Below, piece by piece: positions 1 to 8,120 of a stretch of 64,000 bases of DNA. Made by a program: the position numbers and the translations under genes. Positions within the stretch are counted from its first letter, which is position 1; each line of letters opens with the position of its first letter. Below the pieces are notes generated by a model. The model made no database searches and was not told the DNA's origin. It saw only the letters and a list, made by a program, of their open reading frames with translations. The stretch is from Candidatus Brachythrix odensensis (GTDB lineage: Bacteria > Chloroflexota > Anaerolineae > J036 > Brachytrichaceae): assembly GCA_016714465.1 (NCBI GenBank), contig JADKDT010000005.1, positions 260,581 through 324,580 of the forward strand, written 5' to 3'.

Positions 1-298
1 ACTGGTTTACGACTCGTTTCCTTGATATTTTCATCGATACGTGCTGCGAGCCTGCTTGCGGCGCATAGGAAGGTGGCCGGCGGCAGAGCGAAGCGCTGAC
101 GCCGGAAACGGAACGTGGGCATGCGCATGAGACGAGAGCCGTTACGGGCGCAGAAATTGACCTTTTTTGCCGCGGCGCGCAGCGCGATCACCCGCGACGC
201 CGCCCGGCGTTTCCGCCGGCGCTGGGCGCGCCCTGCGTAGGCCAGTCGGTGGCCGGGCGGCGCGCGCGGAGGCGCCTGCGCGGCATACAACAGGAAGG
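1..298. other. no supported gene
   Basis: Open frames on both strands overlap here but show no recognisable motif or usable start. A -10-like CATACA at 284-289 lies 9 nt before the ATG at 299 and probably belongs to the next gene. Otherwise I see nothing. Confidence 0.5.
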
Positions 299-1336
299 AT
301 GAGCGAGATCGCCGCCGTTGTGTCCCATGCCCTGAAGCTGCCGACCAGCGACATTCGCCTTCGCCCGCTCGCGCCGCTCGAGCACCAGAGCAACCACCTG
401 TATGAGGCCCGGGCCGGTGGCGTGGTCCACATGGTCAAGGAATTCCGCAAGCCGGATGAGCTGTATGACGCGCCGGCCCGCGAGTATTTTGCGATGGAGG
501 CCCTTGCGCCGCGGGAGATCGCGCCCCGGCCGGTGGCCTATGTGCGGGCCGGCCAGCTTGGACCCGGACAGTGGCCGATCGTCGTCTACCAGCGCCTGGA
601 GGGCGAGATGTGGGACCGCCGCGCGCCCACGCCTGCCGACATGCAGGCGCTGGCCCGGTTGTGGCTGGTGGTCCATGATGTGCCGGTTGCAGGCGCGCCC
701 CGGGCGCGCGGCGTGGCCGACGGGGCCGGCCGGCTGCTCGACCGGCTGCCGCATATCTTGCAGCGTTATGCGGATTGGGCCCGCGAGAGCGCCCCCGCCT
801 GCCGCCCAACGGCCGAGGCTTTGGCCATTGCCGGCGCGCGGGCGGAGGCGGCTGCGGCCGAGCTGCGCCGGCTGCCGGTTCGCGAGCTGTATTGCCGCGC
901 GGACGCGCGCTTCTCCAACGTCATTGCCCGCCCAGATGGGCGCCTGGGCATGGTCGACTGGGAGGATTGCGGCGCCGGCGACCCGGCTCAGTTTGTGGCT
1001 GATCTGCGGATTGGGCCCAATCAGGAGGACCTGATCAGCCCGGAAGCCTGGCAGGCGTTCTCCGGCTTGTATCTTGGCGCGCTTGGCCGGCGCGATCCGA
1101 GCCTGGCCCGGCGGGTGGCGCTGTATGAGCTCCTGGCGGTGATGTTATGGCTGGGTTTGATGGTCGAGCGAGTGCTGGCGGAAGCGGCGGCGGGACCGGT
1201 CCGGCGGTGGGCGATGAACACGATGCCGGCGAACGAGCGCGGCCGGCGTTTTCTGGCCCGGGCCCTGGCCTGGCCGGAGGGCGATTTCGAGGCGGCCCTG
1301 GCACGGATAGCGGTGTATAGGTTATTCCCGGAGTGA
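299..1336 (+). CDS. APH-family small-molecule kinase
   Basis: Phosphotransferase of the aminoglycoside/choline kinase fold, 345 aa, probably cytoplasmic; substrate unknown. The signature loop near residue 200 reads CRADARFSN, so the usual HxD histidine is Arg while the catalytic Asp and metal-binding Asn remain, and the following MVDWED supplies the DFG-like Asp. The frame is open upstream to 167, but I chose ATG 299 because protein similarity starts there. A purine-rich AGGAAGG abuts this ATG with no spacing, so it cannot act as a ribosome site; a CATACA -10 at 284-289 fits leaderless expression. The 3' end is buried in a palindrome shared with convergent dtd. The Arg for His change makes activity uncertain. 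Confidence 0.75.
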   Translation: MSEIAAVVSHALKLPTSDIRLRPLAPLEHQSNHLYEARAGGVVHMVKEFRKPDELYDAPAREYFAMEALAPREIAPRPVAYVRAGQLGPGQWPIVVYQRLEGEMWDRRAPTPADMQALARLWLVVHDVPVAGAPRARGVADGAGRLLDRLPHILQRYADWARESAPACRPTAEALAIAGARAEAAAAELRRLPVRELYCRADARFSNVIARPDGRLGMVDWEDCGAGDPAQFVADLRIGPNQEDLISPEAWQAFSGLYLGALGRRDPSLARRVALYELLAVMLWLGLMVERVLAEAAAGPVRRWAMNTMPANERGRRFLARALAWPEGDFEAALARIAVYRLFPE

Positions 1337-1380
1337 TATTGCCCGGCGAAGCCGGGCAATATCACTCCGGGAATAACCTA
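1318..1380. terminator. perfect palindrome across two convergent stop codons
   Basis: Arms 1318-1347 and 1351-1380 are 30 bp and perfectly complementary around a GAA loop. The TGA of the kinase (1334-1336) and the stop of dtd (1378-1380) both lie inside. It has no T run, so it would act as a hairpin on both transcripts. It is member 1 of the window-wide family. Confidence 0.85.
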
Positions 1381-1827
1381 TGGCGCGTCGAGGATGAGCG
1401 TCACGGGACCGTCATTGACCAGCTCGACGTGCATATCGGCCCCGAACTTGCCGCCCGCGACGGGTTTCACGCCCTCGGCCTCCAGCGCCGCTGCCAGGCG
1501 GGCGACCAGCGGCGCAGCCTGCTCGGGCCGGGCGGCATCAATGAAATCCGGCCGGCGACCCTTGCGCGCCGCGCCATACAGGGTGAACTGCGAGACCACC
1601 AGCGCGCCCCCGCCGATGTCCGGCAGCGAGCGGTCGAAACCTGATGGGCCGTCCACGGCCGGGAAAATCCGGAGGGTGGCGATCTTCTTGGCCAGCCAAT
1701 CGGCCTGCGCGTCGGTGTCGGCGTGGGTGACCCCGACCAGGAGCAGAACGCCCGGGCCGATCTCGCCCACGACCGCGCCATCGACCCGGACCGCGGCGCG
1801 CAGAACCCGTTGTAGGACAACTCGCAT
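1378..1827 (-). CDS. dtd: D-aminoacyl-tRNA deacylase
   Basis: Hydrolyses D-amino acids (and misacylated glycine) from tRNA; homodimeric cytoplasmic enzyme, 149 aa, the normal length. The two family motifs are present: SQFTLYG in the middle, supplying the active-site Ser-Gln-Phe-Thr, and NDGPVT near the C terminus with the Gly-Pro pair that gives chiral proofreading. An upstream in-frame Met would add 13 residues, but MRVVLQRV is the canonical N terminus. TACAAT at 1836-1841 on this strand is 8 nt before the ATG, and no Shine-Dalgarno is seen, so leaderless expression is likely. Convergent with the kinase gene. Confidence 0.95.
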   Translation of the reverse strand: MRVVLQRVLRAAVRVDGAVVGEIGPGVLLLVGVTHADTDAQADWLAKKIATLRIFPAVDGPSGFDRSLPDIGGGALVVSQFTLYGAARKGRRPDFIDAARPEQAAPLVARLAAALEAEGVKPVAGGKFGADMHVELVNDGPVTLILDAP

Positions 1828-1835
1828 GGGGGCTG

Positions 1836-1841
1836 ATTGTA
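1836..1841 (-). promoter_or_regulatory. -10 hexamer of dtd
   Basis: TACAAT read on the minus strand, 8 nt before the dtd ATG. No clear -35. Confidence 0.5.
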
Positions 1842-1879
1842 TTGGGGTAGGTCCTCGTGGGCTCAAAAGGCATCCGGCA

Positions 1880-1912
1880 AGGTGGAGCCCACCTCGAAGG
1901 TGGGCTCCACCT
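1880..1912. repeat. 15-bp-arm palindrome
   Basis: Arms 1880-1894 and 1898-1912 match perfectly around a CGA loop. It lies in the divergent gap between dtd and the ilv promoter, about 45 nt upstream of the -35, so it is either a regulatory site or a stray member of the hairpin family. Confidence 0.65.
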
Positions 1913-1956
1913 GAGTCGGACCACAGCGCCGTCGTCTACGGCCCGGAAACTCAGGG

Positions 1957-1986
1957 TTGACAGACCTCCCCCACATCGGGTATAAC
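1957..1986 (+). promoter_or_regulatory. ilv operon promoter
   Basis: Consensus TTGACA at 1957-1962, an 18 nt spacer and TATAAC at 1981-1986. Transcription would start near 1992, about 16 nt before the leader peptide ATG. It is among the best sigma-70-type promoters in the window. Confidence 0.8.
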
Positions 1987-2007
1987 TCACCCCTACGTAG
2001 CGCCAAC

Positions 2008-2109
2008 ATGACATCGTTGCTTCTGGTTGTCCTTATTAGCCTGGTCCTCGTCCTTGCGGGCGTGGATCAAGTTTCGTTTAGGACGGCCGGCGAACGCGCG
2101 AGATCATAG
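2008..2109 (+). CDS. ilv leader peptide
   Basis: A 33-codon frame, ATG 2008 to TAG 2107-2109. Residues 4-16 read LLLVVLISLVLVL, and 14 of the first 22 residues are Leu, Val or Ile. It lies between a strong promoter and an intrinsic terminator placed 26 nt after its stop and before ilvB. This is the classic layout of translation-coupled attenuation, where scarce charged Leu/Val/Ile tRNA stalls the ribosome and lets transcription continue. I could not find a convincing antiterminator pairing by eye. A short hydrophobic peptide arising by chance is the main alternative. Confidence 0.75.
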   Translation: MTSLLLVVLISLVLVLAGVDQVSFRTAGERARS

Positions 2110-2134
2110 AAGCGCAACGCGGAATCGAAAAAGA

Positions 2135-2159
2135 GCCCTCCTGAACGGAGGGCTTTTTT
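2135..2159 (+). terminator. ilv attenuator terminator
   Basis: Stem GCCCTCC (2135-2141), loop TGAAC, GGAGGGC (2147-2153), followed by six T (2154-2159). It is the only classical stem-plus-U-tract terminator in the first 10 kb, and it lies between the leader peptide and ilvB. Confidence 0.9.
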
Positions 2160-2207
2160 GTTGCAATAGGAGGGCGCGCTTTGCCGCGCCGCCGAAGAGG
2201 AGAACAG

Positions 2208-3941
2208 ATGAAACTTACGGGAGCCCAAATCATCCTGGAAAGCCTGATCCAGCAGGACGCGACGCTGATCTTCGGCTATCCTGGCGGCGCGATCCTGCCC
2301 ACCTATGACGCCTTGTGGGACTATCGCGACCGGATCAAGCACGTCCTGGTGCGGCATGAGGAGAACGCCGCCCTCGCCGCCGACTCGTACTACCGGGCCA
2401 CCGGCAAGGTCGGGGTGTGCATGGCCACCAGCGGCCCGGGCGCCACAAACCTGGTCACCGGCCTGGCCAACGCGATGATGGATTCGTCGGCCCTTGTCGC
2501 CATCACCGGCCAGGTGTCCTCGGCCCTGGTCGGCTCGGATGCCTTCCAGGAGACCGACGTGACCGGGGTGACGCTGCCGGTCACCAAGCACAACTACCTG
2601 GTCACCGAGGTTGAGGACATCGCCCAGACCATCGCCGAGGCCTTCTTTGTCGCCCGCAGCGGCCGGCCGGGCCCGGTGCTGGTCGACATTTGCAAGGACG
2701 CCCAGCAGAAGATGTGCGAGTACGTCCCGGTGACGAGCGTGCAGCTCCGCGGCTACATGGCCATCAAGCCCCAGGCCCGCCAGGACGCGCCCCGCATGCT
2801 CGCCCAGGCCGCCCAACTCATTTCCCAGGCCCAGCGGCCGGTCATCCTGGCCGGGCAAGGCATCAAGCACGGCAACGCCCATGAGGAATTTCGGGCTTTC
2901 GTCGACAAGAGCGGCATCCCGGTCACGACCACCCTGCTGGGCATCGGCGTGCTTGACGAGGATCACCCCCAGAACCTGCGCATGATGGGCATGCACGGCG
3001 AGGCCTACGTCAACCAGGCTATCGCCGGGGCCGACCTGCTAATCGCCCTGGGCATGCGCTTTGATGACCGCGTGACGGGAAATCTCAAGACATACGCCAA
3101 GAACGCCAAGGTCATCCACTTCGACATCGACCCGGCCGAGATCGACAAGAACGTGCCCGCCGATGTGGGCGTGGTCGGCAGCGTCAAGGACCTGCTCCCG
3201 CCGCTCACCGAGCTGATCGAGAAGCGCTCGTATCCCGAGTGGTTCAAGCAGATCAACCTGTGGCGCAAGGACACCAAGGAGCGCGACGTGCTGGGCAGCA
3301 AGCTGCCCGATGGCATGCTTCTGGCGCCGCACGTCATCCGGGCGATCTGGGAGGCGACCGGCGGCAATGTCACGATCTGCACCGATGTCGGGCAGCACCA
3401 GATGTGGGAGACCCAGTACTTCCAGCACACCCGCCGCAACCAGCTCATCACGAGCGGCGGATTGGGCACGATGGGCTTCGCCCTGCCGGCCGCGATCGGG
3501 GCCAAGTTCGGCCGCCCCACCGATGAGGTATGGGCGATCGCCGGCGACGGCGGCTTCCAGATGAGCATCCCAGAGCTTGCGACCGTTGTGCAGGAGGGGC
3601 TGAACATCAAAATCGCCGTGATCAACAACAGCTTCCTCGGCATGGTCCGCCAGTGGCAGGAGCTGATGCACGAAAAGCGCTACTCGTCGACCCAGATGTG
3701 GAGCCCCGACTTCGTGAAGCTGGCCCAGGCGTATGGCATCTGCGGGATGCGCGCAACGAACCAGGCCGAGGCCCACGAGATCATCGCCCGCGCCCGCGAG
3801 CACGACGGCCCGGTGCTGATGGAATTCCGGGTCGAGTCGGAGACCAACGTCTTTCCGATGATTCAGCCGGGCAAGAGCCTGGATGAAATGACCCGCCGCC
3901 AGCCCGCCGCCCTGGGCGGGGGAATGGACGAAGTGAAGTAG
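2208..3941 (+). CDS. ilvB: acetolactate synthase large subunit
   Basis: Thiamine-diphosphate enzyme condensing two pyruvates (or pyruvate and 2-ketobutyrate) in the first shared step of valine, leucine and isoleucine synthesis; 577 aa, normal length. The catalytic Glu is in RHEENAAL (about residue 51). The FAD/central domain follows, and the ThDP/Mg motif GDGGFQM with downstream NN lies near residue 446. The start at 2208 is preceded by AGAGGAG; an upstream Met at 2181 gives an Arg-rich extension and is less likely. First structural gene of the attenuated operon. Confidence 0.97.
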   Translation: MKLTGAQIILESLIQQDATLIFGYPGGAILPTYDALWDYRDRIKHVLVRHEENAALAADSYYRATGKVGVCMATSGPGATNLVTGLANAMMDSSALVAITGQVSSALVGSDAFQETDVTGVTLPVTKHNYLVTEVEDIAQTIAEAFFVARSGRPGPVLVDICKDAQQKMCEYVPVTSVQLRGYMAIKPQARQDAPRMLAQAAQLISQAQRPVILAGQGIKHGNAHEEFRAFVDKSGIPVTTTLLGIGVLDEDHPQNLRMMGMHGEAYVNQAIAGADLLIALGMRFDDRVTGNLKTYAKNAKVIHFDIDPAEIDKNVPADVGVVGSVKDLLPPLTELIEKRSYPEWFKQINLWRKDTKERDVLGSKLPDGMLLAPHVIRAIWEATGGNVTICTDVGQHQMWETQYFQHTRRNQLITSGGLGTMGFALPAAIGAKFGRPTDEVWAIAGDGGFQMSIPELATVVQEGLNIKIAVINNSFLGMVRQWQELMHEKRYSSTQMWSPDFVKLAQAYGICGMRATNQAEAHEIIARAREHDGPVLMEFRVESETNVFPMIQPGKSLDEMTRRQPAALGGGMDEVK

Positions 3942-3944
3942 TTT

Positions 3945-3986
3945 TTCGAGCTACCCCCCGCCGGAGGCGGGGGGTAGCTCTCGAAA
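3945..3986. repeat. intercistronic hairpin ilvB-ilvN
   Basis: Arms around a GGA loop at 3963-3965 match for 15 bp (GAGCTACCCCCCGCC and its complement), then after a CT insertion for three or four more. It starts 4 nt after the ilvB stop. Being inside an operon, it is more likely to mark mRNA ends or processing than to stop transcription fully. Confidence 0.8.
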
Positions 3987-4001
3987 CGACAAAGAGACAA
4001 A

Positions 4002-4514
4002 ATGCTCATAGACCATGCCGCCGCGCGGCTGAACCCAACCAAACACACCCTGGTCGTGCTCGTCGAGAACAAGCCCGGGGTCCTGAATCGCGTCGCGTCG
4101 CTGTTCCGGCGCCGAAATTTCAACATCGACAGCCTGGCCGTGGGCACCACCGACGATCCCGCCGTGTCGCGGATGACGATCGTGGTGGACACCAGCAAGA
4201 CCAGCGCCGCGCTCGTCGAGCGCAATCTTTTCAAGGTCGTCAATGTTATTGACGTCCAGGACCTCACCGGCGTGCCTTCGATCGCCCGCGAGCTGGCCCT
4301 GATCAAGGTCCGGGTCAGCGACACGATCAAGCGCGGCGAGATCAAACAGGTGGCCGACATGTTCCAGAGCCGGGTCGTCGATGTCGCCCGCGACGCGCTC
4401 ATCGTCGAGGTTGTCGGCGAGGAAACCAAGGTCGATTCGATCCTGCAGGTGCTCCGCGACTATGGCATTCTCGAAGTCGTGCGGACCGGCCGGATCGCGA
4501 TGACGCGGGGCTAA
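4002..4514 (+). CDS. ilvN: acetolactate synthase regulatory subunit
   Basis: Small subunit that binds IlvB, raises its activity and mediates feedback inhibition by valine. 170 aa, with an N-terminal ACT domain opening HTLVVLVENKPGVLNRV (ligand-site Asn/Gly region) followed by the NFNIDSL strand, and the typical C-terminal ALS_ss domain. It lies between ilvB and ilvC. The region before ATG 4002 (AAAGAG, 6 nt upstream) is a weak ribosome site. Confidence 0.96.
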   Translation: MLIDHAAARLNPTKHTLVVLVENKPGVLNRVASLFRRRNFNIDSLAVGTTDDPAVSRMTIVVDTSKTSAALVERNLFKVVNVIDVQDLTGVPSIARELALIKVRVSDTIKRGEIKQVADMFQSRVVDVARDALIVEVVGEETKVDSILQVLRDYGILEVVRTGRIAMTRG

Positions 4515-4521
4515 ACCGTGA

Positions 4522-4568
4522 TTGTCAAATTCGACACCCCGGCGGAGCCGGGGTGTCGAACTTTACAA
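4522..4568. repeat. intercistronic hairpin ilvN-ilvC
   Basis: Arms flank a GGA loop at 4544-4546; the inner 15 bp are perfect and the outer part has two mismatches. It begins 8 nt after the ilvN stop. It covers a possible upstream ilvC ATG at 4553, which argues for the later GTG start. Confidence 0.8.
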
Positions 4569-4588
4569 CCAAAGGAAAACTAAAAACC

Positions 4589-5608
4589 GTGGCAAAAATC
4601 TATTACGACAACGACGCGAACCTTGACTTGCTCAAGGACAAGACAGTGGCGATTATTGGCTTTGGCAGCCAGGGCCACGCGCATGCGCTCAACCTGCGCG
4701 ATAGCGGGGTGAACGTTATCGTGGGCCTGCCCGAGACCAGCAAGAGCGTGCAAAAGGCGAAGGACTATGGCCTGACGGTCAAGAGCATCCCCGAGGCCGC
4801 GGCCGCCGCCGACTTCATCATGATGCTGGTGCCGGATGTGCCCTGCGCGGCCATCTATCGCGACCAGGTCGCCCCGCATCTGAGCAAGGGCAAGACCCTG
4901 ATGTTCGCTCACGGCTTCAATATCCGCTACGAGCAGATCGTCCCGCCGCCCGGCGTCGATGTGAGCATGGTCGCCCCCAAGGCGCCTGGCCATCGTGTGC
5001 GTGGGACATACGCGGATGGCGGCGGCACGCCCTGCCTGGTCGCCGTGCACCAGGGCGGCGCGCGCGCGCTCAAGAACGCCCTGGCCTACGCCAAGGGCAT
5101 CGGCGGCACCCGCGCTGGCGTGATCAAGACCACCTTCACCGAGGAGACCGAAACCGATCTGTTCGGCGAGCAGGTCGTCCTGTGCGGCGGTGTCAGCCAC
5201 CTGGTCAAGGCCGCCTTTGAGACCCTGACCGAGGCCGGCTATCAGCCCGAGGCCGCCTACTTCGAGTGCATGCACGAGCTCAAGCTCATCGTCGATCTGT
5301 TCTATCAGGGCGGCCTGAACTACATGCGCTACAGCGTCAGCGACACTGCCGAGTGGGGCGACTACGTGAGCGGCCCGCGCATCGTCACCGACAAGACCAA
5401 GGCCGAGATGAAGAAGATCCTGACCGAGATCCAGAACGGCAAATTCGCCAAGGAATGGATCAAGGAAAACCAGACCGGTCGGCCGCGCTTCAACGCCATG
5501 CGCACGCGCGACATCAATCACCCGATCGAGAAGGTCGGCCTCAAACTGCGCCGGATGATGCCCTGGCTGAATCCGCGCGAGGTCAAGCCCGGATCGGGCG
5601 GCGCGTAG
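4589..5608 (+). CDS. ilvC: ketol-acid reductoisomerase
   Basis: Class I KARI: Mg- and NADPH-dependent isomeroreduction of acetolactate/acetohydroxybutyrate, second step of the pathway; 339 aa as usual. The Rossmann motif GFGSQGHAHA is near residue 24, and Mg ligands lie in EETETDLFGEQ and the ECMHELKLI region. I chose GTG 4589, giving MAKIYYDNDANL, the standard N terminus, with AAGGA 12 nt upstream. The longer ATG 4553 lies in a hairpin. Third gene of the ilv operon. Confidence 0.96.
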   Translation: MAKIYYDNDANLDLLKDKTVAIIGFGSQGHAHALNLRDSGVNVIVGLPETSKSVQKAKDYGLTVKSIPEAAAAADFIMMLVPDVPCAAIYRDQVAPHLSKGKTLMFAHGFNIRYEQIVPPPGVDVSMVAPKAPGHRVRGTYADGGGTPCLVAVHQGGARALKNALAYAKGIGGTRAGVIKTTFTEETETDLFGEQVVLCGGVSHLVKAAFETLTEAGYQPEAAYFECMHELKLIVDLFYQGGLNYMRYSVSDTAEWGDYVSGPRIVTDKTKAEMKKILTEIQNGKFAKEWIKENQTGRPRFNAMRTRDINHPIEKVGLKLRRMMPWLNPREVKPGSGGA

Positions 5609-5623
5609 AACCAGCAACACCCC

Positions 5624-5678
5624 CTTTTCTCGGAGACGGTATCCCCGGCAAAGCCGGGGATACCGTCTCCGAGAAAAG
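5624..5678. terminator. 26-bp-arm hairpin after ilvC
   Basis: Arms 5624-5649 and 5653-5678 pair perfectly around an AAA loop. It lies 15 nt after the ilvC stop and 12 nt before the ABC gene. The arm core GAGACGGTATCCCC resembles the hairpin at 21023. Confidence 0.85.
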
Positions 5679-5690
5679 TTCAGTTACTGA

Positions 5691-7174
5691 ATGATTCTCA
5701 TCCAGCTCACCCGCGCCAGTGTCGACTTCCACACCACCCGCGTCCTGCGCGAGGTGAGCTGGGAGTTGCGCCGCGGCGAGCACTGGGCGATCCTGGGCGG
5801 GAACGGGGCGGGCAAGAGCACGTTGCTGCGGCTGATTCTGGGCGAGCTGTGGCCGGCGGCCGAGGATGGCGGCGAACGCCGCTATGGCTTTGGCGGCGCT
5901 CTGACAGCCAGCGTCATCGGCGCGCGCAAGCGCATGGCCCTGGTCTCGGGCGAGCAGCATCTGCGCTATGCCCGTAACGAGGACTGGCGCCTCGATGTCG
6001 CCGCGGTCGTGCTGAGCGGGTTGTTTGATAACAGCCTGGCGCTCGCCCGGCCGACGCCGGCCCAAGAGAAGCAGGTGGCAAAGACACTGGCCGCGCTCGG
6101 GATCGCCGATCTGGCCGCGCGCGACTTCCGCAGCCTGTCCCAGGGCGAGCTGCGCAAAACGCTCATTGCCAGAGCGCTGATCCGAAAGCCGGACGTGCTG
6201 CTGCTGGATGAAGTCACCGTCGGGCTGGACGCTGCCGCGCGGCGCGACATGCTGGCCCTGCTCGAGCGGGCCGCCGCGGGCGGCACGCATCTGGTCATGA
6301 CCACCCATCGGGTCGAGGACATGCCCCGGGCGATCAACCGGACCCTCACCCTGCGCGAGGGGCGGGTGGTCGACTCGGGCATCACCCGCGTTCGGTCTGG
6401 ACGGACGCGGGCCGCGCATGCGGCCGCTTTTGCCCGCTTTCATCCGAACGGCAATCGCGAGACGGCCCCGTATCTCGTCCGGCTGACCGGCGCGACGGTG
6501 GCCCGCGGCGAGCCGGGCGGGGCGCGGCATGCCATCGCCCTGCGCGACGTGACCTGGCGGGTGAACCGGGGCGAGCACTGGATGATCCTGGGCCCGAACG
6601 GGTCGGGCAAGAGCAGCCTGCTCAAGCTCATCCTGGGCGAGCTGTGGCCGGCCGAGGGCGGGGCCATCCACCGCTTTGGCGCGGAACGCCCGTCGAATGT
6701 GTGGGAGGTCAAGCGTCGCATCGGCTGGGTGGCCCACGAGCTGCAGGTGCGCTACAGCGCAGACTGGACAGCCCGGCGGGTGATCGCCTCGGGTTTCACC
6801 TCGAGCATCGGCTGGACCGACGCCGTGACGCCCGCCCAGGCCGCGATCGTCGAGGACGTCATCGATCGGTGCGGGTTGCGCCCGCTGGCCGGGCGCAGTC
6901 TGCAGCGCATGTCGTTTGGCCAGGCTCGCCGCGCGCTCATCGCCCGGGCCCTGGTGACCAAGCCTGAGCTCTTGGCGTTGGACGAGCCCTTTGACGGGTT
7001 GGACGGGCATGCCCGGGCCGAGATGACGGCCCTGCTCGAGGGCGTCGCCGCGGACGGGGCCGGGCTCATTCTGATCAGCCATCACGAGGCCGACACGCTT
7101 TGCCGTGCATCACCCACCGGCTGTGGTTGCGCGGCGGGCGCGTTGCGCGCCAGGAACATCGAGTCAGCGCATGA
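5691..7174 (+). CDS. twin-domain ABC ATPase, ModF-like (frameshifted 3' end)
   Basis: Two fused ABC nucleotide-binding domains without membrane segments. Domain 1 has Walker A GGNGAGKST, signature LSQGE and Walker B VLLLDE; domain 2 has GPNGSGKSS, MSFGQ and LLALDE. The arrangement resembles ModF/PhrA-type proteins; the transported or regulated substrate is unknown. After SHHEADTL the zero frame becomes unrelated and ends at 7178, while a shifted frame encodes CITHRLWLRGGRVARQ, the family-like ending, and stops at TGA 7172-7174. A one-base loss near 7100 is therefore likely. The corrected stop overlaps the methyltransferase ATG as ATGA, which supports translational coupling. Confidence 0.85.
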
Positions 7175-7929
7175 TTGAAAACACCTGGGACGCCGCGCTC
7201 TACGACGCGCGCCACAACTTTGTGACCGTGGCCGGGCAGGCCCTGATCGACCTGCTCGATCCGCAGCCCGGCGAGCGCATCCTCGACCTCGGCTGCGGGA
7301 CCGGCCACCACGTCCGGCAATTGGCCGATCGCGGCGCGCATGCGGCCGGCATCGACGGCGCCGCCGATATGATCGCGGCCGCGCGGCAGGCGTATCCCGA
7401 CCTGGATTTTCGAGTCGCCGACGGGGCCGCGTTCACGGTCGAGGCTCCCGTTGACGCGGTGTTCTCGAATGCCGCGCTGCACTGGATGACGCAACCCGAG
7501 CGGGTCATCGAACGGGTGGCCGCAGCCCTGCGCCCGGGCGGGCGCTTTGTGGCCGAGATGGGCGGCAAGGGCAATATCAATAGTATCGCCACGGCCGCGC
7601 GCGAGGCGATCCACGAGCTGCTGCATGTGGACGTGACCCATCAGTGGTACTTCCCGTCTATCGGCGAGTACGCCCCGTTGCTCGAGCGGCACGGCTTCGA
7701 GGTGCGGATGGCCTGGCACTTCGACCGGCCCACGCCCCTTGAAGGCGAAGAGGGCATGCTCAACTGGTTCAAGATGTTCGGCGGCGGGTTGTTTCCGGGC
7801 GTCCCCGAGGGCGTGATTCCCGAGGCCATCCGCCTGGCCGAGCGCCGCCTGCGTGACACGCTGTATGCAAATGGGCGATGGGTGGCGGACTATCGCAGGC
7901 TGAGGTTTGTGGCAGTGAAGAGGGTTTGA
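7171..7929 (+). CDS. class I SAM-dependent methyltransferase
   Basis: 252 aa. Motif I ILDLGCGTGHH, then an acidic ribose-binding region GIDGAADMI, DGAAF and the FSNAALHWM strand resemble trans-aconitate 2-methyltransferase-type enzymes. The true acceptor cannot be told. I chose ATG 7171 because MIENTWDAALYD is the normal start, and because it forms an ATGA overlap with the frame-corrected ABC ATPase stop. The last codons run into the 19-bp repeat array. Confidence 0.88.
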   Translation: MIENTWDAALYDARHNFVTVAGQALIDLLDPQPGERILDLGCGTGHHVRQLADRGAHAAGIDGAADMIAAARQAYPDLDFRVADGAAFTVEAPVDAVFSNAALHWMTQPERVIERVAAALRPGGRFVAEMGGKGNINSIATAAREAIHELLHVDVTHQWYFPSIGEYAPLLERHGFEVRMAWHFDRPTPLEGEEGMLNWFKMFGGGLFPGVPEGVIPEAIRLAERRLRDTLYANGRWVADYRRLRFVAVKRV

Positions 7930-8103
7930 TCAGGTTTGATCAGGTAGGTAAGGTTTGATCAGGTAGGTAAGGTGTGATCAGGTGGATAAGGTTTGATCAA
8001 GTGGGCATGAGCGCACCTGATCAAACCTGATCCACCTGACCAAACTTGACCACACCGTACCCACCTGACCAAACCTGATCAAACCTTACCCACCTGATCA
8101 AAC
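7924..8103. repeat. 19-bp tandem array folded as an inverted repeat
   Basis: Four units of 19 bp (start GTTTGATCAGG) at 7934, 7953, 7972 and 7991 follow a 10-bp partial unit. From 8013 to 8103 the same motif runs on the opposite strand with more variation (ACCTGATCAAACC type). TGATCA or TGATCC recurs throughout. The array starts inside the methyltransferase stop and ends next to the -10 of leuA, so it may be a multi-site operator or a large cruciform. Confidence 0.9.
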
Positions 8104-8104
8104 A

Positions 8105-8110
8105 TATAGA
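8105..8110 (+). promoter_or_regulatory. -10 hexamer of leuA
   Basis: TATAGA ends 10 nt before the leuA ATG, directly against the right arm of the repeat array. Any -35 contact would fall inside the array. Confidence 0.5.
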
Positions 8111-8120
8111 GGCAACAAAC

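Noticed and set aside
292..298. AGGAAGG as ribosome site for the first gene
   Set aside because: It touches the ATG with zero spacing; the CATACA -10 gives a better explanation.
2067..2996. Minus-strand 309-codon frame across ilvB
   Set aside because: Shadow of the highly supported ilvB frame; similar antisense frames over ilvC, leuA, the kinases and the beta-helix gene are rejected for the same reason.
4553..4588. Upstream ATG for ilvC
   Set aside because: It lies in the hairpin and adds residues absent from the usual KARI N terminus; GTG 4589 has a ribosome site.
7924..8103. CRISPR array
   Set aside because: Units are 19 bp and directly adjacent with no spacers, and the second half is inverted; no cas genes.
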